Positions 45,985-55,557 of a stretch of DNA of 64,000 bases are shown piece after piece. The DNA is from Calothrix sp. PCC 7103 (GTDB taxonomy: Bacteria; Cyanobacteriota; Cyanobacteriia; Cyanobacteriales; Nostocaceae): NCBI RefSeq assembly GCF_000331305.1, contig NZ_KB217478.1:3871315-3935314 (forward strand), written 5' to 3'. The stretch's first letter is position 1, and each line of letters starts with the position of its first letter. The notes under the pieces are model-generated. The model ran no database searches. It saw only the letters and a list, made by a program, of their open reading frames with translations, and was not told the origin of the DNA. The translations under genes and the position numbers were made by a program.

Positions 45985-46254
45985 TTAATCTACTTTTTCA
46001 AGTGAACCTGGTTTGTGTGCTGCAACATCACCACTTTTGTCACTTTTAACTAAATACTGAGTATTATCTTTAGAAGCTGCTACGTGATGTCCTTTAATAT
46101 CTGTGGGTGAGGTAAGTTTTTCTTCGACTTCTCCTACGGTTTCTCCACGCGAAGTCTTCCATTTAACTTTGTCACCTGCTTTTAATTCTTCAGACACGGG
46201 TTTAGTCCTTTTACTCTCTACTTTATATACCCGTTTATTATGTTTGCTGCCCAA
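45985..46254 (-). CDS. Hypervirulence-associated TUDOR-domain (DUF2945) protein
   Basis: 89 residues. The core LKAGDKVKWKTSRGETVGEVEEKL, then TDIKGHHVAASKDNTQYLVKSDKSGDVAAHKPGSLEKV, matches the HVA1/TUDOR family: a small beta-barrel with a conserved GDxVxWxxSxG opening and KSxKSGxxAxHKPxxL ending. The function in bacteria is unknown. It is upstream of DUF3140 with a 16-base gap, so the two are one operon. The basic N-terminus (SKHNKRVYKVESKRTK) is extra and the true start may be further in. Confidence 0.82.
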   Translation of the reverse strand: MGSKHNKRVYKVESKRTKPVSEELKAGDKVKWKTSRGETVGEVEEKLTSPTDIKGHHVAASKDNTQYLVKSDKSGDVAAHKPGSLEKVD

Positions 46255-46387
46255 ACCTGGTTAATCAGTCTTTGGTATAAATTATTTTATCTATCTGCTT
46301 GAGGATATTTATGAAAATAAATTTGCACCTACGCAGTAAAATATATATTCGTTAATAAAACTTAAAAGGCAACGCGCGACTTCTTAT

Positions 46388-46909
46388 ATGAATATCCAAC
46401 CAGAATTTCTCCAATATACTCAGTGGTCGGGAATTGCGACTTTAGCTTTAGCCGCTATAGCAATTTTAGCTTTTGTTTTTAAATGGGGTATTCGCTTTCG
46501 ACTTGTGGGTACAACCGGGTTTATGTTAGTTGTTACAGGAGGTTTGTTTGCCTTATCACTGGCGCCACTAACACGAACAGTAATTCCCGGTGCCGTTCGC
46601 TACAACTTAGTCTACGACAATGGAGGGACGCAAACCGTAATTTTACTTAAAAACGATATCACCGAAACCCAACTCGATGCGACTCTTCGCCAAGCTGCAA
46701 GTGATTTATACTCCTCTGGGCGCCTCGGTGTTGGTACTAATAATCTTATGTTAATCCGGGCACGTACCGTAATTCACCCAGAACCAGGTGTTTCAATACC
46801 TTTGTACATTGGACAAGTCAAACGCTCTTTAGCTAGTCGCGATGACTCAAGCATGGCAGTCGAAATTTTTGAAGATAAATTTGCTTTATTACCAAAACCA
46901 ACAGCATAA
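46388..46909 (+). CDS. Ycf51 family protein (DUF2518)
   Basis: 173 residues with two N-terminal membrane helices (WSGIATLALAAIAILAFVF and GTTGFMLVVTGGLFALSLAP), then a soluble domain: VRYNLVYDNGGTQTVILLKNDITETQLDATLRQAASDLYSSGRLG, LMLIRARTVIHPEPGVSIPLYIGQVKRSLA. This is Ycf51, conserved in cyanobacteria and encoded in some plastid genomes; its function is not established. It is monocistronic. A strong 65-base hairpin begins directly after the stop. Confidence 0.9.
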   Translation: MNIQPEFLQYTQWSGIATLALAAIAILAFVFKWGIRFRLVGTTGFMLVVTGGLFALSLAPLTRTVIPGAVRYNLVYDNGGTQTVILLKNDITETQLDATLRQAASDLYSSGRLGVGTNNLMLIRARTVIHPEPGVSIPLYIGQVKRSLASRDDSSMAVEIFEDKFALLPKPTA

Positions 46910-46974
46910 GCAACGGATTATAAACGGATGTAACGGATGCATAACTTATCCGTTACATCCGTTCTATCCGTTGC
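46910..46974. terminator. Long nested hairpin after ycf51
   Basis: GCAACGGAT (46910-46918) pairs with ATCCGTTGC (46966-46974), and inside it ACGGATGTAACGGAT (46924-46938) pairs perfectly with ATCCGTTACATCCGT (46948-46962). The stem is 15 bp plus 9 bp with small internal loops, starting 1 base after the stop. The units are ACGGAT repeats. It may terminate transcription or be a small mobile palindrome. Confidence 0.75.
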
Positions 46975-47145
46975 CTATGTTGTGTTTCCCGATACAATTT
47001 TTATTATTTTGAAATAAAATATTACTTGAAGGTAGTTGCTGTATAACTTAATGCATATGTATTAAAGAAATGGAAAGCGGATACTTACTAGTTAAGAACT
47101 TTATCAAAAAGTATGCAGAAATGTTACTGTTAGTTAATTAGTTAT

Positions 47146-48330
47146 ATGCCTAATAAATTTTTAACCGAAAAGTTGTCTACTCAAACTTCTAGTTCGTTAT
47201 CTTTCCTTGCAGTTGCCCCTGCGAAGGTAATTCGCGGTACCCAAGTGTTGGCAGGTGCTGTTGATGAGATTGCCCGTTTGGGTAAGCGTCCTTTGATTAT
47301 TGGTGGTAAAACGCTGACTGCAATTGAAGGTTTTTTGCAGCCTGTTTTAAATGCTTCTTCGTTGCAATGCTCGTGTGCTTGTTACACTCCTGATTGTAGT
47401 GAAGCTAGTTTACTTTCTTTACGTGCTGAAGCCAAAAAGCATTCTTGTGATGTCATTATTGGTGTTGGTGGTGGTAAAGCACTAGATACAGCGAAGCTTA
47501 TTGCTTATCAGTTAGATGTGCCTGTAGTGACAGTTCCAACTTCGGCGGCAACTTGTGCTGGATGGACTGCTTTATCAAATGTTTATTCGGATGAAGGAGC
47601 ATTTCTTTACGATGTTGGGTTAGCACGCTGTCCTGATTTGCTTATTTTAGATTACGATTTGGTGCAAACGGCGCCAACTCGGACTTTGGTAGCAGGTATT
47701 GGCGATGCTTTAGCGAAGTGGTATGAAGCTTCGGTCAGTAGTGGGCACTCTGAGCAAACAATAATTATTGCTGCTGTTCAGCAAGCGCGTGTATTACGCG
47801 ATATTCTCTTCCAAAAATCCTCACAAGCCCTAATTGAACCTGGTGGTGATGCTTGGCGTGAAGTTGTTGATGCTTCTGTTCTCATGGCAGGAGTTATTGG
47901 TGGTTTGGGTGGTGCCCAATGTCGAACGGTTGCAGCACATGCAGTTCACAATGGATTAACTCATATTTGCGGGCGCCATAGTATCCACGGTGAGAAAGTA
48001 GCTTTTGGAATTTTGGTGCAGTTGCGTTTAGAAGAGATGGTTCAAGGAAGCCAACTCGCTTCCTCTGCAAGACAACAGCTGTTAAAGTTCTATGCAGAAA
48101 TTGGTTTGCCGCGTAATTTGAATGATTTAGGTTTGGGAGATGTGACTCTGCGACAACTACTTTGTGCCGCAGAAATTGCCCTTGACCCCAAATCAGATAT
48201 TCATAGATTACCGTTTAAAGTTTCCTCTGAGCAGCTGATGGCAGCAATGGTATCTACGACGGCGCCAATTGATAATAATACGATAAGTCGCGTTTCGATG
48301 TTAGGAGTGAGTGATGAGGTTGGGCAATGA
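47146..48330 (+). CDS. Iron-containing (GldA-like) dehydrogenase
   Basis: 394 residues. The family features are the nucleotide-binding region VIIGVGGGKALDTAKLIAYQL, the loop TVPTSAATCAGWTALSNVY, GIGDALAKWYEASV (metal Asp), AAHAVHNGLTH and HSIHGEKVAFGIL (metal His). This is the glycerol dehydrogenase/glycerol-1-phosphate dehydrogenase-like superfamily; the natural substrate of the cyanobacterial member is not known to me. The next gene, an aminotransferase, overlaps it by 4 bases (ATGA), so the two probably act in one pathway. Confidence 0.85.
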   Translation: MPNKFLTEKLSTQTSSSLSFLAVAPAKVIRGTQVLAGAVDEIARLGKRPLIIGGKTLTAIEGFLQPVLNASSLQCSCACYTPDCSEASLLSLRAEAKKHSCDVIIGVGGGKALDTAKLIAYQLDVPVVTVPTSAATCAGWTALSNVYSDEGAFLYDVGLARCPDLLILDYDLVQTAPTRTLVAGIGDALAKWYEASVSSGHSEQTIIIAAVQQARVLRDILFQKSSQALIEPGGDAWREVVDASVLMAGVIGGLGGAQCRTVAAHAVHNGLTHICGRHSIHGEKVAFGILVQLRLEEMVQGSQLASSARQQLLKFYAEIGLPRNLNDLGLGDVTLRQLLCAAEIALDPKSDIHRLPFKVSSEQLMAAMVSTTAPIDNNTISRVSMLGVSDEVGQ

Positions 48331-49526
48331 GTTTAAGTTGGATTAAGTCCGCAGAACGCATACAAAATTTACCGGCTTATCCGTTTGCCCGGTTAGATGA
48401 ACTTAAGGCAAATGCACGGCAACAAGGTTTAGATTTGATTGACTTGGGAATGGGCAATCCTGATGGTAGTACACCTCAACCAGTCATTGATGCTGCGGTG
48501 AAAGCGTTGCAGAACCCTGCAAATCACGGTTATCCACCATTTGAAGGAACTGCTAGTTTTCGACGTTGTATAACAAATTGGTACTATCGTCGCTATAGTG
48601 TAAAGTTAGACTCCGACAGTGAAGCTTTACCTTTACTTGGTTCTAAAGAAGGTTTGGCACATTTAGCGCTAGCTTATATCAATCCAGGTGATGTTGTTTT
48701 AGTGCCTTCGCCATCGTACCCAGTACATTTCCGTGGTCCGTTAATTGCTGGGGGAGATGTTTATAGCTTAGTTCTGAAGCCAGAAAATAATTGGTTAATT
48801 GATTTAGCGGCAATTCCTGATGATGTCGCACATAAAGCTAAAATTCTTTATTTCAATTATCCTAGTAATCCAACGGCGGCAACTGCTCCGCGTGAATTTT
48901 TTGAAGAAATAGTTGCTTTTGCTCGTAAGTATGAAATTCTGCTAGTGCATGATTTATGTTACGCCGAGTTGGCTTTTGATGGCTATCAGCCTACGAGTTT
49001 ACTAGAAATTCCTGGCGCCAAAGAAATTGGTGTAGAGTTTCACACGATGTCCAAAACCTATAATATGGCAGGTTGGCGCGTTGGCTTTGTAGTTGGCAAC
49101 CGTCATGTTATTCAGGGACTGCGAACACTCAAAACAAATTTAGATTACGGTATTTTTGCGGCATTACAAGCTGCGGCAGAAACGGCCTTACAACTTCCAG
49201 ATACTTACTTGTACGACGTGCAAAAACGCTACCAAACCCGTCGTGATTTTCTCATTGAAGGATTATCACAATTAGGATGGGATGTGGGTAAAACCAAAGC
49301 CACTATGTATTTGTGGATTCCTTGCCCACCTGGAATGAGTTCAACTGATTTTGCACTTGATGTATTACAAAAGACAGGTGTAGTGGTAACACCAGGTAAT
49401 GCTTTTGGTAATGGTGGTGAAGGATACGTGCGCGTCAGCTTGATTTCGGAATGTGACCGTTTGGGTGAAGTTTTGCGACGATTTAAGCAAGCTGGTATTC
49501 GCTATAAAGCTGAAGCCTTCGCATAA
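48327..49526 (+). CDS. Class I/II PLP-dependent aminotransferase
   Basis: 399 residues. Fold-I signatures: DLGMGNPDGSTPQPV, GYPPFEGTASFRRCI, LGSKEGLAHLALAYINPGD, YFNYPSNPTAATAP, and the PLP lysine in TMSKTYNMAGWRVGF (about Lys243). The closest named groups are LL-diaminopimelate and alanine/aspartate aminotransferases, which share this arrangement; the substrate is not decided by the sequence. The start overlaps the GldA-like gene (ATGA). Confidence 0.88.
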   Translation: MSLSWIKSAERIQNLPAYPFARLDELKANARQQGLDLIDLGMGNPDGSTPQPVIDAAVKALQNPANHGYPPFEGTASFRRCITNWYYRRYSVKLDSDSEALPLLGSKEGLAHLALAYINPGDVVLVPSPSYPVHFRGPLIAGGDVYSLVLKPENNWLIDLAAIPDDVAHKAKILYFNYPSNPTAATAPREFFEEIVAFARKYEILLVHDLCYAELAFDGYQPTSLLEIPGAKEIGVEFHTMSKTYNMAGWRVGFVVGNRHVIQGLRTLKTNLDYGIFAALQAAAETALQLPDTYLYDVQKRYQTRRDFLIEGLSQLGWDVGKTKATMYLWIPCPPGMSSTDFALDVLQKTGVVVTPGNAFGNGGEGYVRVSLISECDRLGEVLRRFKQAGIRYKAEAFA

Positions 49527-49527
49527 A

Positions 49528-49593
49528 AGTAGTGCTGAGTGCTGATTAAAGTTAGGAGTTAGGAATAAAACTCAGCACTCAGCACTTACTACT
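49528..49593. repeat. STRR/inverted repeat element (AGTAGTGCTGAGTGCTGA arms)
   Basis: AGTAGTGCTGAGTGCTGA and CTCAGCACTCAGCACTTACT form inverted arms around GTTAGGAGTTAGGA direct units. It is the same family as the element at 27191-27299, again starting right at the 3' end of a gene. Confidence 0.8.
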
Positions 49594-49747
49594 ATTAAGT
49601 GAAAATACGGATGTAATTTTTCCATAATTTACCGGATACGCGATACATAAATCCTCGCTTATATATAGAGAAGAACTAAGCAAGTGTACGTTAACACTTA
49701 CCCAGGCTAGTTTTTTATTCTAAATTGGTTTCATACGAGGATGTTAA

Positions 49748-51145
49748 ATGGATAGCGCAAAAGCGTATCAAAAATGCTTAAAGCGGCTGACCTGGGCAAC
49801 CGAAAGCCTCAAATTGGAGATTCCGGAGTCTCAACTTGAGCATATTACTGACTTGATTGTGCAGCCGATGACGGGACCTTGGCGGTTCTTTCACACTCCG
49901 CAACATATTTTTGAAGTCGGTGGCAGTAAAGACCCAATTGAAGTTTTGGCGGCATTATTCCATGACCTTGTTTATGTACAAGTTGACTGGAGCATTCATT
50001 TTAATGTCGGTTATTATATTTCTCCGTTTGCCAAAGAAATTAATGGGCGCCTAACAATTCGCAGTCAGTCAGATTTACCAGTTGATACAATCTTTGAAAT
50101 TGTTACTTCAGTTTTTGGATTTGTTCCTGGGCAAGTTCTCAACCCTTATGTAGGACAAAACGAGTTCTTAAGCGCTTTGGTTGCAGCAAAAGTCTTAGAA
50201 CCCTTTGCAGGAGCGCCGTTGTTAATGCAAATAGTAGCGTGTATCGAAGCGACTATTCCATTTCGTCCAGCATGTGAAAAAGGTTTAACAGCAAGCGAAC
50301 AACTTTTAGAACGCTTAAAATTCACAAACCAAAAGTTCTACTTACTCGTCACGGATGCTGAACTGTGTGAAACCATAAAAAGAGGTGTGCGTGTCGCTAA
50401 CCGCGATGTATGTAGTTTCGCCCATCCAAGTGCAGCAAGATTTCTAGCAAACACCTGGAACTTACTTCCCGAAACTAATCATAACCTTAGCGCTACTGGT
50501 GCTTATACGGTTGCCGATTATAGACTGGCTATTCAAAAAATGGAAGGGTTTATGGCTTCACTCAAACCTGAAGTTATTTTTCGCTATTTTCAAGATGAAC
50601 CTCGGCGCCATACTTATAATATTTTTGAATATTATGCCAAACGAAATATTGAGATTGCTCAACTATACTTAAAAGCCAAACTTGTCACCATTGCCTTGAT
50701 TGAAGCGATTTCGTTTACTATAGGGTTAGAGATTCCCTTAGTCATTATGATGGGGGAAGTGCCTTTGCGCGGTTTTACTTTTATGCGACTTGAACATTTC
50801 TTGCCAGAAGTTGTAAATCCCCGTGAGATAAAAAACAATATTGAACAAGAGGTGTGGAATTTACTGAAATTTGGACGTGCTAAAAGTAACTACAGCGATT
50901 TACAACACTCTCCCATCGCTACATTTATTGTGAAACTAATTGGATTTGATGGTATTCAAAATCAGTGTGACTTGGCAAAACAGTTCTTTTTAGGAAACAT
51001 TTCTAGTGAAGAATTTATTGCGAGCTTTGAAAATGGTTTAGCAGAGAAAATTATTTACGCACTGCAAGAGTTATTTGAAAGTCGTAAAATTGCTGTTAGT
51101 CATTGTTATAAATTTACTTCAAACCGAAAAACTCAACATCATTGA
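49748..51145 (+). CDS. Cyanobacterial hypothetical protein with HD-like N-terminal domain
   Basis: 465 residues. Residues 45-80 (WRFFHTPQHIFEVGG ... LAALFHDLVYVQVD) carry H49, H53 and H72-D73, resembling the metal-binding His/His-Asp of HD-domain phosphohydrolases. The rest is helical, with no strong signature: VAACIEATIPFRPA-type segments and a long C-terminal helical region. There are no convincing membrane segments except ALIEAISFTIGLEIPLVIMM. I do not recognise the whole protein. It is monocistronic and there is no partner gene. Confidence 0.65.
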   Translation: MDSAKAYQKCLKRLTWATESLKLEIPESQLEHITDLIVQPMTGPWRFFHTPQHIFEVGGSKDPIEVLAALFHDLVYVQVDWSIHFNVGYYISPFAKEINGRLTIRSQSDLPVDTIFEIVTSVFGFVPGQVLNPYVGQNEFLSALVAAKVLEPFAGAPLLMQIVACIEATIPFRPACEKGLTASEQLLERLKFTNQKFYLLVTDAELCETIKRGVRVANRDVCSFAHPSAARFLANTWNLLPETNHNLSATGAYTVADYRLAIQKMEGFMASLKPEVIFRYFQDEPRRHTYNIFEYYAKRNIEIAQLYLKAKLVTIALIEAISFTIGLEIPLVIMMGEVPLRGFTFMRLEHFLPEVVNPREIKNNIEQEVWNLLKFGRAKSNYSDLQHSPIATFIVKLIGFDGIQNQCDLAKQFFLGNISSEEFIASFENGLAEKIIYALQELFESRKIAVSHCYKFTSNRKTQHH

Positions 51146-51191
51146 TTTTAATCCCCCAAACTTCAGGGGGTTAATAAGAAAAATATCAACT

Positions 51192-52817
51192 TTATTTTTG
51201 TAATTCTGCACGTAATTTCGCCCATTTACTTAGAACATTTGGTTGCGATATCAATTGTTTTTGCAGCAGTATTACATCATCTTGAATATCTACAATCCCA
51301 TATTTATATTCATTAATAAATCTGTCTACTAACGAAGCAAAATTAACTAAATCAGTTCGTTCATCTTGAAAGCTTTTTTGGTAGCGTAAATCACGCCATA
51401 CATCTGCTAATATAAATTCTACATATTCAATTTGCTTCAAATCGTTTTGTATTTGGATATGAGGTAAACGCACAATTTTACGACGAGTGGCAAGATGGGG
51501 AAGTAAATAAGTTGTTGTTGAAACGCTTGCAGAAGGATTTATATTATTCATCAACGTGCGGATGTGTCCTACATGTTGCCACTGACGAGTTAATGCAGTG
51601 TATACCCAAGGATTAAATGATTCAGGTATTAAATAGTAAAATGCACGATTCGGACTCGATATCACAGTAATAATTAATGATAAAACTATACACCTAATCC
51701 ACCATCTCTGTACAGAAGCATTAAACTTATTTTGATTTTGTGACCACCATATAATGGCGCCATAATAAATACCTGGCATTACAGTTAAAGCATATCTAAT
51801 ATTCACGCCGAGGGCAAGTTTTCGCTCTTGAATTAAAAGGACTAATAAAGGAGGACTTATTGTTATCCAAGCAGTAGGCGATATTACTGGTATAAATAAT
51901 AAAGGCAACCAGTGGTTGAGCATGTATCGTACCCTTCTATCAAAAGGAATGAACACACTTTTAAAAACCTCTACAGGATGAGTTATCATTCCCCACAAAA
52001 TTTGTAGCGTACTGGGACTATCATTACCAGGAGCGAATTTACCAAAAATGCCTTTTAAATATAGTCGTGAATTATCATTAGAAAATAATTCCATAACTTG
52101 ATTAGTTATCAGCGACACATAAGCAAAGCTAACCAAACACAAAGCAATTCCGACCCTAGCATGGCGACGAGTATATATTAAGTAAAGCCCAAAACCAAAT
52201 AGAGTGATTCCGATATCTTCGCGGATTCCTAACGTTAAAGCTACAAATAACCAAAACAATGACCATTTACGTTTTGCAAATGCCCAGAGCATACTAAATA
52301 CAAACAAAGGAATTTGACAATATTCATAAAAATTTGCCAATGTCGGCCCAATGACTGTATTCGCGCTAAAGTAAGCAGCTACTATTAAGACAGCAATGTT
52401 AGTAGGCAAATAATGACGCGAAGTAGCATAAAGTACCAAACCACCCGCTGTCATTAAAGCAACCTGTAAAATAACTAAGGTGGCGCCTGTTGGGAATAAA
52501 GCGTATATTGGCAACCATAGTATAAAATCTATGACGAAGTGCTGTCCTAAATGATTATAGAAAACCTTATGTATCTGACCGTCAGCAATAACAGCACTAG
52601 ATTGACCCGACGATAACGAACCCTGGAAAAAACGTCCGTGGATAGTGTTCCAGAACAACTGGTCAAAAAGTGCTTGGTCATAAGAAGCATAGAAGCTGTA
52701 AAACCGATGTAGTGCAAAAATTGATACTAGTACAAAAAAAATGCCAGCTAGTACACATACAAGGCGCCAGCCAGAAGTTTCATTGAGTGATAACTTCTTG
52801 ATTTTGCTTATCAGCAT
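51192..52817 (-). CDS. DUF2079 polytopic membrane protein
   Basis: 541 residues with about ten membrane helices. The N-terminal RFYSFYASYDQALFDQLFWNTIHGRFF with a conserved acidic pair, and ADGQIHKVFYNHLGQHFVIDFI, match DUF2079. This family resembles GT-C-type glycosyltransferases, which use a DxD/acidic motif in the first periplasmic loop. The C-terminal 150 residues are soluble. Function: probably periplasmic glycosyl transfer, by fold resemblance only. Confidence 0.82.
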   Translation of the reverse strand: MLISKIKKLSLNETSGWRLVCVLAGIFFVLVSIFALHRFYSFYASYDQALFDQLFWNTIHGRFFQGSLSSGQSSAVIADGQIHKVFYNHLGQHFVIDFILWLPIYALFPTGATLVILQVALMTAGGLVLYATSRHYLPTNIAVLIVAAYFSANTVIGPTLANFYEYCQIPLFVFSMLWAFAKRKWSLFWLFVALTLGIREDIGITLFGFGLYLIYTRRHARVGIALCLVSFAYVSLITNQVMELFSNDNSRLYLKGIFGKFAPGNDSPSTLQILWGMITHPVEVFKSVFIPFDRRVRYMLNHWLPLLFIPVISPTAWITISPPLLVLLIQERKLALGVNIRYALTVMPGIYYGAIIWWSQNQNKFNASVQRWWIRCIVLSLIITVISSPNRAFYYLIPESFNPWVYTALTRQWQHVGHIRTLMNNINPSASVSTTTYLLPHLATRRKIVRLPHIQIQNDLKQIEYVEFILADVWRDLRYQKSFQDERTDLVNFASLVDRFINEYKYGIVDIQDDVILLQKQLISQPNVLSKWAKLRAELQK

Positions 52818-52924
52818 GTTACAGTTTACAACCTGTATCTTTAAATGCCTACATAAATAACATATCGAGAAGCTAAAAACAAGATTTTAATAACCAATGA
52901 TAAATATGCGAAGAATCAATCTAA

Positions 52925-52954
52925 TGTAGAGACGTTATATGTAACGTCTCTACA
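52925..52954. repeat. TGTAGAGACG-type palindromic repeat, copy 7
   Basis: TGTAGAGACGTTATATGTAACGTCTCTACA is written here as arms TGTAGAGACGTTA and TAACGTCTCTACA around TATG. 30 bp, intergenic, between divergent genes. Confidence 0.9.
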
Positions 52955-53096
52955 TTTTCTACATTAATTAAACAGTGGCGAAGTATATTTATTTACTTTA
53001 AAATAAAGAATATATAAATTAGCTCTATAGAAAGAGGGTTAAATCAAGTCTAGAAAGTTAAAATCGACGGCATTTAGTAGAATCTGTTATAAAATC

Positions 53097-54146
53097 GTGA
53101 TAAATCAAAAATCGCAAAGTTATATTAGTGTCATAAACCCTCAGTTACAAGCGTTTTCAAATGAGGGTGATAAAAATAGCTACAAATATAGCTGGTTTGA
53201 CTGGTTTTGCTTGTGGTATCCCCCAGGATGGCTGGTTTTATTCAATCGTCACTGGCAACATTACCATTCTGACCCTGATGGTTGGAAATGGTATGAGTAT
53301 GGATTATTCCTTATTCCTGGTGGATTTTACTTAGCTTTATTAATACGTTGGTTACGTTTAGGTTGTCGCTCACCCCGTAACGAACAAACTGAGTTTAACC
53401 ATTATTATCAACAGGCATTTCGTCAGGAAATATTGACGCCAATTATTAAAAAATATTTCCGCGCAGAGTTACAGCAAATTGAAAATTTACCAGCAACAGA
53501 ACCTCTAATAGTAGTTATGAACCATGCTGGAATGTGCTTTCCTTGGGATTTTATAACTCTTGGATATTTACTAAGCGAAAAACGAAATTGGACAATAAAA
53601 CCACTTGCAGGAGTAGCATTGTTTGAACATCCTTGGATAGTCTGGTGGTTGCCTGTGGGATGGTCAAACGTTTTGGGTGGTATACGTGCCGAATTTAAAG
53701 CATTTGAAAGTGCTGTTAAAGAACGTCAGGTAATTCTTTATGCTTCTGAAGGATTGCGTGGACCGCAAAAAGGTTGGCAAAAACGCTATCAGCTACAAAA
53801 CTTTGATATTAGTTTTGAGCAATTAAGTCAGCGCTATCAGGTTCCAGTTCTGCCAGTCATTTGTGTTGGCAGCGAGAATTTACATCCTTTCGCTATCAAT
53901 ATTAAAAAAATTCAAAGACTATTCAAACTACCATTTTTGCCAATCTCTCCATTAATACTATTACTAGCTATTTTTCCTTCAATGGGTGTTTGGGCTATGC
54001 GCGCGCGGTTGCGTTATTACATTCAAACTCTTGAAGAGATTGCGATGGAAAAAGTTGATGATAACCGTACAGAGGCTTATCAAAGAGCGCAAGCATTAAA
54101 AGACAAAATGCAGAAATCTATAGATAAATATTTGAGATTGGCTTAA
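53097..54146 (+). CDS. PlsC-like acyltransferase
   Basis: 349 residues from GTG. Two hydrophobic segments (WLVLF; GLFLIPGGFYLALLIRWLRLG) precede an acyltransferase core: IVVMNHAGMCFPWDF has Asn-His and an Asp seven residues later (His143, Asp151) rather than the common His-x4-Asp. ILYASEGLRGPQKGWQ replaces the usual FPEGTRS. PVLPVICVGSENLHPF and the C-terminal helix follow. It probably transfers an acyl group to a lipid acceptor at the membrane, but the non-standard motif leaves the activity open. Confidence 0.7.
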   Translation: MINQKSQSYISVINPQLQAFSNEGDKNSYKYSWFDWFCLWYPPGWLVLFNRHWQHYHSDPDGWKWYEYGLFLIPGGFYLALLIRWLRLGCRSPRNEQTEFNHYYQQAFRQEILTPIIKKYFRAELQQIENLPATEPLIVVMNHAGMCFPWDFITLGYLLSEKRNWTIKPLAGVALFEHPWIVWWLPVGWSNVLGGIRAEFKAFESAVKERQVILYASEGLRGPQKGWQKRYQLQNFDISFEQLSQRYQVPVLPVICVGSENLHPFAINIKKIQRLFKLPFLPISPLILLLAIFPSMGVWAMRARLRYYIQTLEEIAMEKVDDNRTEAYQRAQALKDKMQKSIDKYLRLA

Positions 54147-54178
54147 CTCTTGTGGGGTAGGCATCCTTGCCCGCCCTA

Positions 54179-54862
54179 CTAATTACCAAAACGATAACCT
54201 TTACCATAAACGGTATGAATTAATTGTGTTTCTCCTGTAGATTCGATTTTACGACGCAGTAGGCGAATTAATGCTGCAATTACATTACTACTTGGTTGCT
54301 CCGTATCGTTCCATAAATTTTCCATAATTTGGGCATGTGTAAGTAACTGCCCTGCATTTTCCATAAAATATTGTAATAACTGACTTTCTTTTTCTGATAG
54401 TTCAATTACTCTACCAGTACGGTAAGCAACTTGATTTTCGATATCTAATTCTAAATCAGCTTTAACTAAACGCGGAGTAGGCGCCTCTTGCACTTGTGTA
54501 GTTGATGAACGTCGCAGCAGTGCCCGTACTCGTGCAAGTAACTCCCGCAGTTCAAACGGTTTAACTAAGTAATCATCGGCGCCTGCATCTAAACCTTGAA
54601 CTCGGTCATCAAGCGTATCTTTTGCTGTGAGAAATAGTACAGGTGTTGTTTTACCTTGGCGCCGGAGTTCTTGACAAATTTCTAGCCCGCTTTTTCCAGG
54701 CAACATCCAATCTAAAATCAACAAGTTATAATCGCCACTCAGTGCTAACTCACTGCCATGTAATCCATCGTAGGCAGCATCAACGTTATACCCTTCGCGC
54801 GTCAGTAATCGACTTAAAGGGTCTGTAAGCTCTACTTCGTCATCAACCAAAAGGATTTTCAT
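54179..54862 (-). CDS. OmpR-family response regulator (RppA-like)
   Basis: 227 residues. The receiver domain has the acidic pair Asp7/Asp8, phospho-acceptor Asp51 (LILDWMLPGKSG), and the T/K signature FLTAKD and LVKPFELRELLARVRALLRR. A winged-helix DNA-binding domain follows (ELSEKESQLLQYFMENAGQLLTHAQIMENLW, SNVIAALIRLLRRKIE, IHTVYGKGYRFG). RppA of cyanobacteria has this layout. No histidine kinase is adjacent, and hisG is divergent. Confidence 0.9.
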   Translation of the reverse strand: MKILLVDDEVELTDPLSRLLTREGYNVDAAYDGLHGSELALSGDYNLLILDWMLPGKSGLEICQELRRQGKTTPVLFLTAKDTLDDRVQGLDAGADDYLVKPFELRELLARVRALLRRSSTTQVQEAPTPRLVKADLELDIENQVAYRTGRVIELSEKESQLLQYFMENAGQLLTHAQIMENLWNDTEQPSSNVIAALIRLLRRKIESTGETQLIHTVYGKGYRFGN

Positions 54863-54897
54863 AATATTATATTTCTGTGAACCTGCCCCTACTTCGT

Positions 54898-55536
54898 ATG
54901 ATTACTGTTGCATTGCCCAAAGGTGGACTTTTAAAAGATAGCATTCGCTTATTACAAGATATTGGACTAGATTTTAGTGCTTTTTTAGACTCAGGAACTC
55001 GTCAATTACAACTGCCCGACGCAAGTGGAAAAGCTAAAGGGCTATTAGTTAGGGCACAAGACGTTCCAGTATATGTAGAATATGGGCAAGCACATTTAGG
55101 TATAGTTGGATACGATGTATTGCGTGAGAAAAAACCTAATGTAGCTCACCTTGTTGATTTAAAATTTGGTTACTGTCGATTATCGGTAGCAGTAAAAGAA
55201 TCAAGTGGGTATCGTTCGGCATTAGATTTGCCAGCAAACGGTAGAGTTGCATCAAAATACGTCAACTGCGCGCGTGAATACTTCCAAAGTCTTGATTTAC
55301 CAGTAGAAATTATCCCATTATCAGGTTCAGTAGAACTAGGACCCATCACAGGAATCTCCGAAGCCATCGTAGATATAGTATCCACAGGAAGAACCCTACA
55401 CGAAAACGGTTTAATAGAAATCGAGAGACTGTACGAAAGTACCGCCCGTTTAATAGCCCACCCATTAAGTTACCGTTTAAACGTAGGTAACATGGACGAA
55501 TTAATCAGCAAAACTCGCCACGGCATTACTGTATAA
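54898..55536 (+). CDS. hisG: ATP phosphoribosyltransferase (short form)
   Basis: 212 residues from the Met of [20 protein letters not shown], the normal short-form HisG start; the frame extends 7 codons further to a GTG at 54877. Core signatures: [39 protein letters not shown] and [20 protein letters not shown] with the phosphoribosyl-diphosphate loop. It starts histidine synthesis. Short HisG lacks the regulatory domain and needs HisZ from elsewhere in the genome. A GC hairpin (55558-55580) follows. Confidence 0.95.
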   Translation: MITVALPKGGLLKDSIRLLQDIGLDFSAFLDSGTRQLQLPDASGKAKGLLVRAQDVPVYVEYGQAHLGIVGYDVLREKKPNVAHLVDLKFGYCRLSVAVKESSGYRSALDLPANGRVASKYVNCAREYFQSLDLPVEIIPLSGSVELGPITGISEAIVDIVSTGRTLHENGLIEIERLYESTARLIAHPLSYRLNVGNMDELISKTRHGITV

Positions 55537-55557
55537 ACCCATTACACAAAAGATACA

